Shown here in pieces: positions 1 to 63,310 of a DNA stretch of 64,000 nt. The notes beneath the pieces were generated by a model. It was not told the origin of the DNA. It worked only from the letters and a program-made list of their open reading frames with translations, and did no database searches. Origin of the DNA: Ridgeia piscesae (Eukaryota > Annelida > Polychaeta > Sabellida > Siboglinidae); the NCBI GenBank assembly GCA_025642075.2, contig JAODUO010000946.1, positions 121,075 to 185,074 of the forward strand, given 5' to 3'. Positions within the stretch are counted from its first letter, which is position 1. Each line of letters begins with the position of its first letter. The position numbers and the translations under genes are program-made.

Positions 1-683
1 TATTTATTGAGATTGCAACAGGTCCAGAGGACTCAGCAACAAGACTGATAACTGAAACAATATGTGTGAATAGAAGTTTTATATAAATAATAAACCAACT
101 GTGTAACAATAAGAACAATAACTATATAAAAACCACACAATATCAATATAAAATGCTACAGTGATATCATACATCCAATAAAATACAGAACTATCTGCAC
201 ACTGTGTAAAGGAACTATGCAAAACTAGACAAATCTTAAATAATCTATTTGCTTCGTCACCGACCCAATGTCGAACTAACATTGACCCTAGTGGTTATCT
301 CGAGAACTCTTCTAAGATAACATGACAGTGGGGGGGGGAGGTGGAACAAGGCTATATACACAGGTTAAATGACTCCAAAATATGAGATGATTGAAAACAA
401 ATTACAGATGGTTTCCTCACGAACAATGCATGACTTTTGACCAGACTATAGCCTTGTACCAACTATCATGTTGGTACCAGACTATAACAGGGTACCAACT
501 ATCATGTTGTATCATGCTTGAGGCTTCTCTGATACTAAATTTGGCTACAATAATATGGCCATTTGCCACTACAGCATAGCAAATGGATGTAATACCTCAG
601 AAAAATGAATGGAGTACAATATTATATCCACACATATATTTTAAACAGAATGAGACAAAATAATAATGTGTCGCTGTGCATCC
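1..683. other. Left-edge non-coding stretch
   Basis: AT-rich sequence with no recognisable coding segment on either strand; the short open frames here match nothing I know. It contains a run of ten G at about 331-340 and a small imperfect repeat of the words accaactatcatgttg near 458-507. If the kinesin gene on the minus strand continues beyond the left edge, this is part of its eighth intron and also the 5' flank of the mucin-like gene that begins at 948. Confidence 0.5.
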
Positions 684-695
684 TATATATATATA
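684..695 (+). promoter_or_regulatory. TATA-like motif upstream of the mucin-like gene
   Basis: The word tatatatatata lies about 260 bases before the first ATG of the open frame at 948. It could be a TATA box, with a start site near 715-725, but AT-rich DNA of this kind gives such words by chance and no initiator element is obvious. Confidence 0.2.
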
Positions 696-947
696 CAAGG
701 ACCAGTTCACTTCGTGTGAGATGACATCTTAAAATTGAGATTAAAAATTACATATCAGTCAAGACCAATGAACCTGGTCTACCAACTCCGCAGTCTGTTA
801 ACAAATTGGCATTACAGTTTTATGCAACTAAGCATGTTACATGTCTCGAAAAGATTGTACCCAAAAGTCTATGTTACAGAAACTGGGCCGGAGAATCACT
901 TCCTGAACTGAGATGTAAACACAGCCGGTGATCTGCAACGAATAAAC

Positions 948-2882
948 ATGATCCCTTGTCCATCCGTCGTCACCCATACACACGTAAGAAGGGACGCCAC
1001 CACGAGACATATTAACCGACACCAGATGGCAGCACTTGTGTTGTGTCTGTGCATTACGAGTGACATGTTGAGACTGGTACACTGTGGGGTGGTGAGACCG
1101 GACACCGTCACCACAGAAACTGTTCGGGAATATGTCACGGGCAACCTGATAGATGGCGCCACTGAGCAGGGTCGTACAAGCGTCCCTGTGATGCGTGTGA
1201 AACGTTTGTGGAGAATTATAAATAATAATCTTAACAGTGCATGGAAAGGACTTGCATTTAGGTTCAGACTTTTACACAAATGTGTCGAATGGAAGTACAA
1301 ATCTGCACCGCACGAGGTGGGGAATAAACGTTTGCAGGGGAGAACATTTCACCCAGACACTGGTTCTGGTCATGTGATCAGTAAGGACACATCCATCAGT
1401 GTCAGACGGAGAACTTACTCTGGATTACCCGACATAAAGCAGTATAAATCAAGTTACAGACAAACAGGAAACGTGATATTTCCATGGAACATACGAAGCA
1501 GAGGACGATCGAAGAGGGCCGTAAATGAGGAACAACCTGCTGCCATGGCAACCGACACGTACGACGCTCAGGGCATCACGTTGACGCCACGGACATTTTA
1601 CACATTTTACAATAAAAGCGCAGCAAAGTTCACGCAAGACGAACAACTCGTGCCAATGAAGATCACTACACCAACAAATAGTCCCCCTTCACCACCCATG
1701 CTACGAACGAGTGGCTTATCAGAGTGGAAAACAGTGAGCCTAGAAAAGGCAAAGATACATTCCAATAGTACGCAACCTAGTGACTCGGTCGATGGTCCAA
1801 GTCTCATAACCAGCATTCAGAGTCCAGCATCGGTTGCAACAACAACGAATATGCTACAAACGACCACGCCTTTATCGGTGGTCGAAAACGAAACATCTGC
1901 TGTGACACAGCAAGAAAACTGGACAACAGATCGTGTTATGAAGGAAACGAGCAGGGTCAATCCGACTGCATCTCCACTAGATGGCAGCACAGACGACAGG
2001 GTATCGACTAATACACAATCAATTACAGAGGCAGAACTGCTCGATGTACAAAACTCAACTAATACTTTTAGCCCGCAGAACACAACTGAAACTGTCACAG
2101 ACGAGCAGTTGTCTCATACCCCCTCTATGTCATTGTCAACAAACATGACAACAACCGACACACCCATCAGTACACAATCTGAATCACTTAGAAAAGATTA
2201 TACAACAACAGCGACAACAACAACACAAACAGTAACCATTTTTGACAATTACACATTGACAACAAGTCAGGAGCATGATGCCATAAACGACAACAACAAC
2301 ATATCATCACCATCTACAACATCAGCAACTACAAAACAAACAACAACAACAACAACAACAATCACATCGCCAACTTTCACAACAACACACGACGCAACCA
2401 CGGAGACTACTAAAACAAGTCACACAACTGCAGCTGCCGTCACTGAACAAATGACAACAACCGAAGCAACAACCACTCGACAACAACATATCCGATCAAC
2501 AACAATCGCACCCATAACGACGCCGTTTCCATCGGCAACAACCAGAAGTGCCAAGAACGTGACAGATACATCCCATGGCCATCTGGCGTCAACAACCATC
2601 GCTGGTATCACAACCGGTAGCCTTGCTATTTTCTGGCTCTTCCTCGGCCCTATAGTTTGTCTCATTTGTCACCTAAAGGACCAGGAAAAGAACCGTCGCC
2701 AACGCCAGAAAGAGGATGAGCTGGGTCACCGACTCGTCAACGAGTTGATTCGCTCTGAGCTGGCGAAGGGGCGGGGTAAACTGTACAAGACTGAGGTGAG
2801 GGATGACAGAGAACTGGAGCCCCTACCACCAGGGACAAATGGAACTGGCCCAGTCGGACCTGTTTGTGTCACCGTCGTATAG
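948..2882 (+). CDS. Single-exon Thr-rich mucin-like type I membrane protein
   Basis: This is an open frame of 644 codons in otherwise stop-dense DNA, with no intron. I do not recognise a named family. Residues 27-47 (MAALVLCLCITSDMLRLVHC) look like a signal peptide, so translation probably starts at Met27 (base 1026) rather than at base 948. A basic N-terminal part follows, with furin-type sites RVKR (83-86) and RSKR (187-190). Residues about 235-545 are rich in Thr and Ser with runs of Thr and N-glycosylation sequons such as NETS, NWTT, NTTE, NMTT, NYTL and NVTD, as in a mucin stalk. One membrane segment lies at about 550-574, followed by a basic 70-residue tail ending TVV, a class I PDZ-ligand pattern. 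Inferred: a heavily O-glycosylated surface protein whose N-terminal piece may be cleaved off. It lies antisense to the kinesin. Confidence is good for a real gene and low for any function. Confidence 0.75.
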   Translation: MIPCPSVVTHTHVRRDATTRHINRHQMAALVLCLCITSDMLRLVHCGVVRPDTVTTETVREYVTGNLIDGATEQGRTSVPVMRVKRLWRIINNNLNSAWKGLAFRFRLLHKCVEWKYKSAPHEVGNKRLQGRTFHPDTGSGHVISKDTSISVRRRTYSGLPDIKQYKSSYRQTGNVIFPWNIRSRGRSKRAVNEEQPAAMATDTYDAQGITLTPRTFYTFYNKSAAKFTQDEQLVPMKITTPTNSPPSPPMLRTSGLSEWKTVSLEKAKIHSNSTQPSDSVDGPSLITSIQSPASVATTTNMLQTTTPLSVVENETSAVTQQENWTTDRVMKETSRVNPTASPLDGSTDDRVSTNTQSITEAELLDVQNSTNTFSPQNTTETVTDEQLSHTPSMSLSTNMTTTDTPISTQSESLRKDYTTTATTTTQTVTIFDNYTLTTSQEHDAINDNNNISSPSTTSATTKQTTTTTTTITSPTFTTTHDATTETTKTSHTTAAAVTEQMTTTEATTTRQQHIRSTTIAPITTPFPSATTRSAKNVTDTSHGHLASTTIAGITTGSLAIFWLFLGPIVCLICHLKDQEKNRRQRQKEDELGHRLVNELIRSELAKGRGKLYKTEVRDDRELEPLPPGTNGTGPVGPVCVTVV

Positions 2883-2905
2883 CGGCAGTGTCAGCTAGGC
2901 AGTTC

Positions 2906-2911
2906 AATAAA
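2906..2911 (+). terminator. Poly(A) signal of the mucin-like gene
   Basis: A canonical AATAAA begins 24 bases after the stop codon at 2880-2882. It is followed by a GT-rich stretch (gtggtgtctgactgtctctg, about 2934-2953) suited to a downstream cleavage element. The 3' UTR would be very short. AATAAA also occurs by chance in AT-rich DNA, but position and downstream context fit. Confidence 0.55.
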
Positions 2912-4254
2912 TTATGATCATGTGATGTACAGCCGTGGTGTCTGACTGTCTCTGTGATGGGTCTCGTACATGTTTCACATTTCAAATGTCATCACAACTT
3001 TCCATAGCCTGAGCAGCAAAATTATTATTATACATTAGCTCCTTAATTAAAAATGTACACCCTAATTTATTAATTTTTATTGTATTTATTTATCTTAGCT
3101 TATTATCTTATGTAATTATTTATCTTAGCTTATTAATTTTATCTTTGCTGATGTATTTAATTAATTTATAAGTTAGATTTAGTCAACATGTCATGTTAAT
3201 GTTTAATTACTTAAAAAGAAACAGAATTATTATTATTAATATTTTTATAACACCCATGACAACTATGTGTCATTCATTAGTGGGTATAAGCTTGGAATCC
3301 AGCACTACACAATGGCAAAATATATCACTCAGAATCCTACAATAAAACTTAACATTAGTAAGTTTACTAGATGTACCATTTGACTACAATGAATCAGTTA
3401 ATGGTAACCGGTAAATAATCTGTTATCAAATCATATTTTAAAAGTAACTTTGACTTACATTATTCATATCTCAATCACAAAAGGCACTCTTTATATAATT
3501 CTTCCTTTCACATTACTCTGCCAGCATGACTAGTACAGAAACTACACTGTATCTATCCAATGCACAATAGTTCTGTAAATGGTGAGCATGATTACAATTT
3601 GTGCTGCCACCTGGTGTATTGTTTGGTACTAAAACAAACTACAAAATATTTCAGTTCTTTCTTTCAATATCTGCTGTACACATGATAATATTGTTTTTCT
3701 CTAAAAAAAAAACACCTCATAACCGTATTACTGTCTAACACCAAGCTATTGGTATAGAGTGAAATACAAAAATAAAACAATACTGACAATTCTACATCCA
3801 CAGCAGATGACTGATTACCATCATTTTATACTACTGGACCAAGCAGGTAAGTGCTGCAGTAAGTACAACATTTTCTAACCCATAATCTTGTTTGCAACAT
3901 GAAACGCTCAAAAGATGTTTTATTTTGACTGTTTTAATTAGTTACTAATTACCAGAAAAATTTAGATTGTGTTTGACTAAACAGGTCTGCCAGGGAAGTG
4001 TTAAGCTCTGAGTAGGATACTGCAATATACGTTACCATTACTTTACTTTTAAAGTTACAAATTATGTATGTATTATTAAGTATGACTGATTTATTGTAAT
4101 ACATATTAACTGCCCTTGCCCAGGTCTTTTTTAAATCACAACATCATACTAGACATGTTATATTTATTGAATAATATGTGACTGTATTTAAATGTAAGTT
4201 CATACATAGCACTACACCTGACTTTACGTCTGCTCATAAAACTTTCACTTCACT

Positions 4255-4392
4255 CGCTGGCAGACCAGTTCAGTCAAACATCATCTCAACTTCAATGTGC
4301 CCAGGGTTCAAAACGACAGCACACAGTTAGAACCCAAGTCCTCAGGATTGAGAGTGCGATGACCAACCCACTGTGCCACGGTGCTCCACACA
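4255..4392 (-). mobile_element. tRNA-derived SINE head (fragment)
   Basis: Read on the minus strand, the segment starts GGAGCACCGTGGCACAGTGG, which fits a pol III A box. About 40 bases later it has GGGTTCTAACTG, close to the B-box consensus GGTTCGAATCC. The cloverleaf does not close well, so this is a decayed tRNA-derived SINE rather than a tRNA gene. The body continues for roughly 60 bases with no clear tail. Confidence 0.5.
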
Positions 4393-5055
4393 TGATATGC
4401 AGGTTTACTGTTACAGCCTTGTGAATCCAAGGAAGACAGATTTACCTTTAATAATACTGTGCCCCGATGATGCAAACGATTCTATGATTCCAATGAAGCT
4501 TGCAGACTTACAGCGATTTGTTCCCTTCATATAAGGACAATTGTCAGGAACATAATATCTACATAATATTTATATAAAATAACTTTGTAAACTTACTCCA
4601 ACATTGTTTTGAGAACACTATCCTATCATTTGCAATACTGTCATGCCTTGCATGAACTAAGCTGTAAAAACGATGTTGTTATTTAATATGCATAATGTAA
4701 TAAGCTGCTGGTTGAAACAAGGTAACAACAGCGGTGGCCCATTCAATCAGCGAATACCCAGAATTGTGTCTGGCAAAAAGGAAAGACTACGAAAAAAACC
4801 TGCTCAATGCATTAATACATTAACTTTTACTAAGGACAGAAAGAAGGCAGAGCGCCACTTTCATGGTGTAGTGGAAATGTTCTAAACAGTAAAGAGTAAC
4901 TCAAAAACAACAGTAATCAGTAAATAATGTAAATAAAGTGTCGCTTATAAAAAGGTTTCATCCATGAAAGCAACAATGTCAGCTGAACAACTAGCACCAG
5001 ACAATGCACAAAACGTCAAACTTCAGTACAGCCAACTGTACTTTCTACTCCCACC

Positions 5056-5085
5056 AGTTGCTGCACACCGTGGTGTGCAGCAACT
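5056..5085. repeat. Perfect 14-bp-arm hairpin
   Basis: agttgctgcacacc and ggtgtgcagcaact are exact reverse complements separated by two bases (gt). An isolated perfect cruciform-capable palindrome; its function is unknown. Confidence 0.8.
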
Positions 5086-6433
5086 ATGATGTCATTACAA
5101 TCCAATTTTTTCCAAATTTCCTAGCTCAAGGCCACTAAAATGCCACTCTCCTGCCTGATCCTTCGGCCCCTAAAACCAGTCAAGTCAATATCCTCCAATA
5201 TTTAATTTTCCATGTTCCCAGTGAACCCTAGAAGCCGCTCGGCAGCCCCCTGGGGTTCCTGGCCCAGTATGGGGAACTGCTGAAGTAATCAACCAACATT
5301 AGGTGGCTGATCTTGACTAAGCACCGTAATCCTAGGTGACAGCACTTCAGTGTCCTCTCATAAATGTTTGTAGGCAAAACATATGTAATAACACTAATCA
5401 CCCCCAATACATGCATATATTCCCAGTCACACAAAGGTAAATGTTGCGTATAATCTTATGACACTTTGTGCGTGCAATATAATCTTTACTCAAACCTCAA
5501 AACAGCCATATATGTTTGCTCCGGACAATACAATGTAAAAATATATTAACAATATAAACAAGGAATGATACTCAGTGTGACATAACTACATGGCTTGGCT
5601 ACCATGACAGTGAACCACACTGCTCTGTTTTCATATATTGACAATAGAATGCCTCTGCATTAGTACCAGTTTCACTCACAGGGTGGCACCACTGAGTTGT
5701 CTGTGTGTACAAAATATCATAAAAAACACCCATCCAGTTGTAAACTACACATTTTATCAGGAGTTTGTACACTTAAGCCACCATCCAATAGAATGGCTGA
5801 TGTTGATAATTCAACTACGTCAATGCGATATGCAGAATTAAGAAAAGCAGTTATCTGAATATTCAAATGTAAAGATCCATTTTTATTTAACACTTATCTG
5901 AATGTCTCAGATCTCTCCATATGGAAGGTCCACACATTTTTATTTTTCAATAAAAATGTCTCATTCTTGGCTTACTGAATGTTGAACGACTATTGCACCT
6001 ACATTAATTTCACAAATTATTCAATAACACCTGCTCTCCCGTAAGCCAAAACTGTCAGTATCTACTAAAAAATAACAAGAAACATTCATGTATGTAAAAA
6101 AGCACACAATCGCAAGCGGATTCCAACTCAGCCCAAAAACCAAACACATGCGCATAAGCGCATTACTCTGCAAATTACATGTGGTCGATGCCGCATCTCA
6201 TTCGGATATCACGTCGCATTAGGCGGACGGCCGGGAATGCGCATCTCCTTACATTTTCGTCGTCTTACATTTGCGTCTTCTGGCGCGTTTATTGATCCAT
6301 TGATCGGTCGACGCTTTAATTTGCAAATTCTCTGAACAAATTCCTTCCTTCCGTAAAACATGCTTCGACTACGGATTACTGCTGGGCTCTGTACTCGGTC
6401 AGTCAACTCCCAAACCCAATCCTACATTACTAT

Positions 6434-6697
6434 TACATATGTGCTTTGGAGGGAGGCAGAGGGGAGAAAGAGGGGGAAGGATGGGGATGGGACAGGGGGA
6501 CGGGCAGGGAGAGCAGGAGTGAGAGGGGGTGGGGGAGGGGAGGGAGCGGGGGAGGGGAGGGAGAAGGGGAGGGGAGGGAGAAGGGGAGGGGAGAGAGACA
6601 GGGAGGGGGAGGGGAGGGAGAAGGGGAGGGGAGGGAGAAGGGGAGGGGGAGAGACAGGGAGGGGGAGGGGGAGGGGGAAGGAAAGGGAGAGGAGTGA
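6434..6697 (+). repeat. Polypurine G-rich tract
   Basis: About 260 bases almost purely of G and A, built on gggaggggagggagaagggg words. Runs of four or more G every few bases make it a candidate for G-quadruplex (plus strand) or triplex formation. Long open frames in all frames here are low-complexity artefacts. Confidence 0.9.
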
Positions 6698-7744
6698 GCG
6701 TAAAGTGTGTTTACTGATTTATACAGCATAAAATGTCATCGGTGACATCCTGTGGTAGTAAGTAAATACAAACAAATATGACCTTAAAAACGTATTACGA
6801 TCTAGATGATAATGTGTTAATAAACATGGCTAACACTAATAAGCTCCAGATAAGTGCTAATTAAAATGGCCGAGTTGTATTATATAAGATAAAATTGTAA
6901 ATTATTTGAATAAAAAACAGTTTATTAAAACATTTGGAATTAACTGTTGGTCATATGCTAACAAAAGTAATGGGCCTAGACCTGCTTGTCCACTGACATC
7001 TCCAATGCTACCGATGTCTTGGCATTATGCAAAGTCTTGGTGATGTCATCTTTGATGCACCGTCACCCAACAGTTTTACATTTTGTTTACAGCATATCAA
7101 CCGTTAATGCATCATGGGACCTCAGTCCACACATCGACTGATATTTAAACAGCACTACTATCTTAATTTACATTTTCCTTTATTTAAATCCATTTTACTT
7201 TTCTTACTTATGCAATAGTTTTAAGTACAGCATTACGGTTGTGACACAACATAAAAGTAAAACACACATTATTATCATTATCCCGTATATATCTAAGGGT
7301 GAACATTTCTGTCAAATACTTGGGATTATAGAGAGACTGTGCACAAATGTCAACTCATACATGGCATTTTGTACCACAGCTAGTAAGTGACTTGGGTCAA
7401 GGGATGTCGACATGTTACCTAATCAAATTTTCGAACTCTACAAAAGAAGAAGGTATGAAAACCCAACTGGCAGACATCCAAACAGAAAGCTACAGTGGTC
7501 CTAGGTAATTACCACAGCACTCTCTCTCACATCTTATTGACCTAATCTGTTGTATTTTCTAATATCCCCACGACCCATAGATCATCAATTTCTTATTCCT
7601 CAAATTAAGTTTAATATTGGCAAATGTGCTTTTTTAGTAGATGCATAAACAATCTGGGGTCTCCTCCATTTTACTATAAACTCATCAGAAACTACAGGCA
7701 CTTTTGAGAAAAATTCAAGACATTCCCACCTAAATATGTTGGCG

Positions 7745-8105
7745 GTGCCATGTTCCAATGACGACTCTAACCAGTCCCCATTCATGATTACGTTTACTGA
7801 ATTTGTATATTGCACCCTTGAGCTCACCTTCACAAGCCAAGGGTCATTCAGTTATGTTACTACCCCTGCCCGACTGTCTCCCTAAAGTTGAGGATTAAGC
7901 GAACTCGAGCTATACAATTATAGCAGTTGCTTTGCCATTTGCTGCTGCATCTGCCATGGAAACAGTGCAATATCCGCCCCTATATTAAGACGGACACATG
8001 ACTGGTGGGAATCCCAAAATAATGACCGATTCATGTCCTAAACACTGCATGTAACATGAGCAGCGTGTGGCTGAAATCACCCAAAATGTCCACTTAACCA
8101 GAAGC
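7745..8105 (+). repeat. Dispersed repeat family B, copy 1
   Basis: Shares blocks with 25125-25365 (cacaagcca, gactggtgggaatccc, tgaaatcaccca) and with 30213-30312 (tccaatga, catgattac, gtatattgc). The order of blocks is conserved, so it is an interspersed repeat of about 350 bp. No terminal repeats or coding capacity were recognised. Confidence 0.45.
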
Positions 8106-8204
8106 CAACCACGCTCCTTGTGGGCAAATTCATTGGCTGACATTCAAAGATGTTTTTGAAAGGGATGTACGAGGGGTAGAAAAGTGCTGGTACTGACGTA
8201 ATTA

Positions 8205-8335
8205 GCCGCAACGACCCCTCACTGGTGCCTGCCGCAACAACCCCTCCCTGGCGCAACGACCCCTACATGGCGCCTGCCATAACGACGCCTCCCTGGTGCC
8301 TGCCGCAATGACCCCTCCCTGGCGCACGGGGACGC
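8205..8335 (+). repeat. Short GC-rich tandem repeat
   Basis: About five degenerate copies of a roughly 27-bp unit based on gcctgccgcaacgacccctccctgg. Distinctly GC-rich against the surrounding AT-rich DNA. Confidence 0.75.
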
Positions 8336-8934
8336 CTGAGCTCAGATTCTCAAGGACCTACGTGCTATAACAGTTTTACTATTATTATATATAGAACCCT
8401 CCCCCTAACTATTGGTTTGTTCCGCCACAAAATGGCACGGGACATTGGGAACCCTACTTGTAGGCAGTCCCAGGGACTAAACGGACTAACCACCCGTAAG
8501 CACAATCTTTCTGCCGACCGTTTAGACACAACCCTTCCATCTAACAAGGCTAATTGGCTAAGTAACCCTGTCTGCGTTCAGATTAACTTTGTTACGCATC
8601 GTCGACAGTGAGCGGCAGCACAGCTTAACACAACAGACACTAATCGGCACAGGTTAAGACAGGATGGGTGAGAAACGACCTGTGAAATTTGTCACGACTT
8701 GTGCATCAGGCTGGAACAATGCGTAAACCACATCTGTTTGCTAACAAACTTGTGATCTGTGTTGACGGCAATGGTACTGACAGCCAGACATTTGCCGGGC
8801 AGCAAACTTCTCTGTCTATTTCCAAGTCTGGTTGACACCAAACTAACTCGTGTCTAAATGTTAATAAATATGGGATATGCTTGATCGAGCTGATAAAAAG
8901 CCAAAAATTTAATTGCATGATGAAAGAACAATTA
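8336..8934. other. Non-coding spacer before the minisatellite
   Basis: No gene, tRNA or transposon end recognised. The interval leads into degenerate copies of the minisatellite that begins at about 8935. Confidence 0.4.
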
Positions 8935-10450
8935 TTTGAATTTGTTTATACATCGCTGAATGTCTACACATCACCGAGTCTACAATGATCAAGGATGTAA
9001 CTTACACTCCTTGTCTGTACGTTGCTGAGTGTCTGCATGACTATGAACAAACTTACCACCACCTGTATATTTTTGAGAGGCTACACTACATGATTATGAA
9101 CTAACTTTCCGCTGTCTGTAATCATTGAGTGTCTGGCGAGTGTCATTATGAACAAACTTACCCCCATCTGTAGAAGAGTGAGTGTCTGGTGACAATGAAC
9201 TAATATAACTTACCTCTAGGTCACCGACTTTCAGTGTGACATTGAACAAACTTACCCCCCTTATCTGTATATTACAGGCATGTGTCAGTGAACAAATGTA
9301 CCTCATTCTATAGGGCACTGAGAACCTGCATGACTATGAATTAACTCACCATCTGTAGATCACTCTGTGACATCACAACAAACTAACTGTAGGTTGTTGC
9401 GTGTCTGTTGACAGTGAACTAACTTACCCCTATCTGTAGATTGTAACATATCTGTTGACAGTGAACTAACTTACCCCTATCTGTAGATTGTAACATATCT
9501 GTTGACAGTGAACTAACTTACCCCTATCTGTAGATTGTAACATGTCTGTTGACTGTGAACTGACTTACTGGTTGTTGTGTGTTTGTTGACCATGAACTAA
9601 CTTACCCCCATTTGTAGGTTGTTGTGTGTTTGTTGACCATGAACTAACTTACCCCCATTTGTAGGTTGTTGTGTGTTTGTTGACCATGAACTAACTTACC
9701 CCCATTTGTAGGTTGTTGCATGTTTGTTGACCATGAACTAACTTACCCCCATTTGTAGGTTGTTGTGTGTTTGTTGACCATGAACTAACTTACCCCATTT
9801 GTAGGTTGTTGCATGTTTGTTGACCATGAACTAACTTACCCCCATTTGTAGGTTGTTGCATGTTTGTTGACCATGAACTAACTTACCCCCATTTGTAGGT
9901 TGTTGTGTGTTTGTTGACCATGAACTAACTTACCCCCATTTGTAGGTTGTTGCGTGTTTGTTGACCATGAACTAACTTACCCCCATTTGTAGGTTGTTGC
10001 ATGTTTGTTGACCATGAACTAACTTACCCCCATTTGTAGGTTGTTGTGTGTTTGTTGACCATGAACTAACTTACCCCCATTTGTAGGTTGTTGTGTGTTT
10101 GTTGACCATGAACTAACTTACCCCCATTTGTAGGTTGTTGTGTGTTTGTTGACCATGAACTAACTTACCCCCATTTGTAGGTTGTTGTGTGTTTGTTGAC
10201 CATGAACTAACTTACCCCCATTTGTAGGTTGTTGTGTGTTTGTTGACCATGAACTAACTTACCCCCATTTGTAGGTTGTTGCGTGTTTGTTGACCATGAA
10301 CTAACGTATCCCCATTTGTAGGTTGTAACATGTCTGTTGACAGTGAACTAACTTACCCCCGTCTGTAGATTGCTGAGTGTCTGTTGACTGTGAACTAATT
10401 TACCCCTGTCTGTAGATTGCTGAGTGTCTGTTGACTGTAAACTAACTTAC
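8935..10450 (-). repeat. 47-bp minisatellite derived from the exon 8 splice donor
   Basis: From about 9570 to 10340 there are 16 nearly identical units of 47 bp (one is 46 bp). They are spaced exactly 47 apart by the word gaccatgaac, from 9588 to 10292. Older copies flank them at 9400-9560 and 10320-10450, and decayed ones reach back to about 8935. On the minus strand the unit contains CTACAAATGGGG then gtaagttagtt. This matches the last bases of exon 8 (CTACAGACGGGG) and its intron start (gtaagttagtt). The array therefore grew by tandem duplication of a piece spanning the exon-intron junction, and it starts directly at the authentic donor. Confidence 0.93.
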
Positions 10451-63037
<52,587 letters not shown>

Positions 63038-63058
63038 AATCATAGAATATTCGAACAA

Positions 63059-63139
63059 CTACAGCCTAGTATGAAGAGTGTATATATCCGTTTTACTGCT
63101 GGTGCAAAATCGCATTTCTGTGGTGTCGGCGAACGCCAT
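63059..63139 (-). other. Upstream ORF in the kinesin leader (26 codons)
   Basis: ATG in strong context (A at -3, G at +4) followed by 25 more codons (MAFADTTEMRFCTSSKT...) and a TAG ending 15 bases before the first main-frame ATG. It would lie in the 5' UTR only if transcription starts above 63139, which is not known. If so, it could limit translation of the kinesin. Confidence 0.35.
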
Positions 63140-63310
63140 AATCCGGTCGAATTAACAGGCAACACATGTCAACACTTTCCGCGGCCGACAGGCGCCATTT
63201 TGATCTGCTGGTGACTCAACAGCTGAACGACAGGCGGCGCTTCGGCGGGATGCGTCAAAGGCAGCGCGAGCCAGGTGCGACAACAGGTGCTCCTTCTAGC
63301 GTGTAATGGT
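63100..63310 (-). promoter_or_regulatory. CpG-richer putative kinesin promoter with YY1-like motif
   Basis: GC- and CpG-rich relative to the rest of the window (gcggccgacaggcgcc, ggcggcgcttcggcggg). On the minus strand 63192-63202 reads CAAAATGGCGC, close to the YY1 consensus found near start sites of housekeeping promoters. No clear TATA box at a useful distance; tatatacac at 63078-63088 lies too close to the start codon. Confidence 0.45.

Larger units (their letters stand above)
2912..7744. other. AT-rich non-coding DNA, presumed kinesin intron 8
   Basis: No coding exon found on either strand. I looked specifically for the next kinesin exon (switch II, DLAGSER) on the minus strand and did not find it. 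It includes a tRNA-like SINE head, a perfect hairpin and a purine-rich G tract, listed separately. A GC-richer, CpG-containing patch at about 6180-6330 has no recognised content. Confidence 0.5.

Noticed and set aside
6360..6731. Gly/Arg-rich 123-codon frame
   Set aside because: Low-complexity translation of the polypurine tract; all frames are open.
7600..7833. Additional kinesin exon on the minus strand
   Set aside because: The translated segment has no resemblance to the expected switch II region, and no matching phase or splice sites were found.
9570..10340. Repeated coding exon or protein repeat
   Set aside because: The 47-bp period is not a multiple of three and each unit carries a splice-donor word and stops; only the junction was duplicated.
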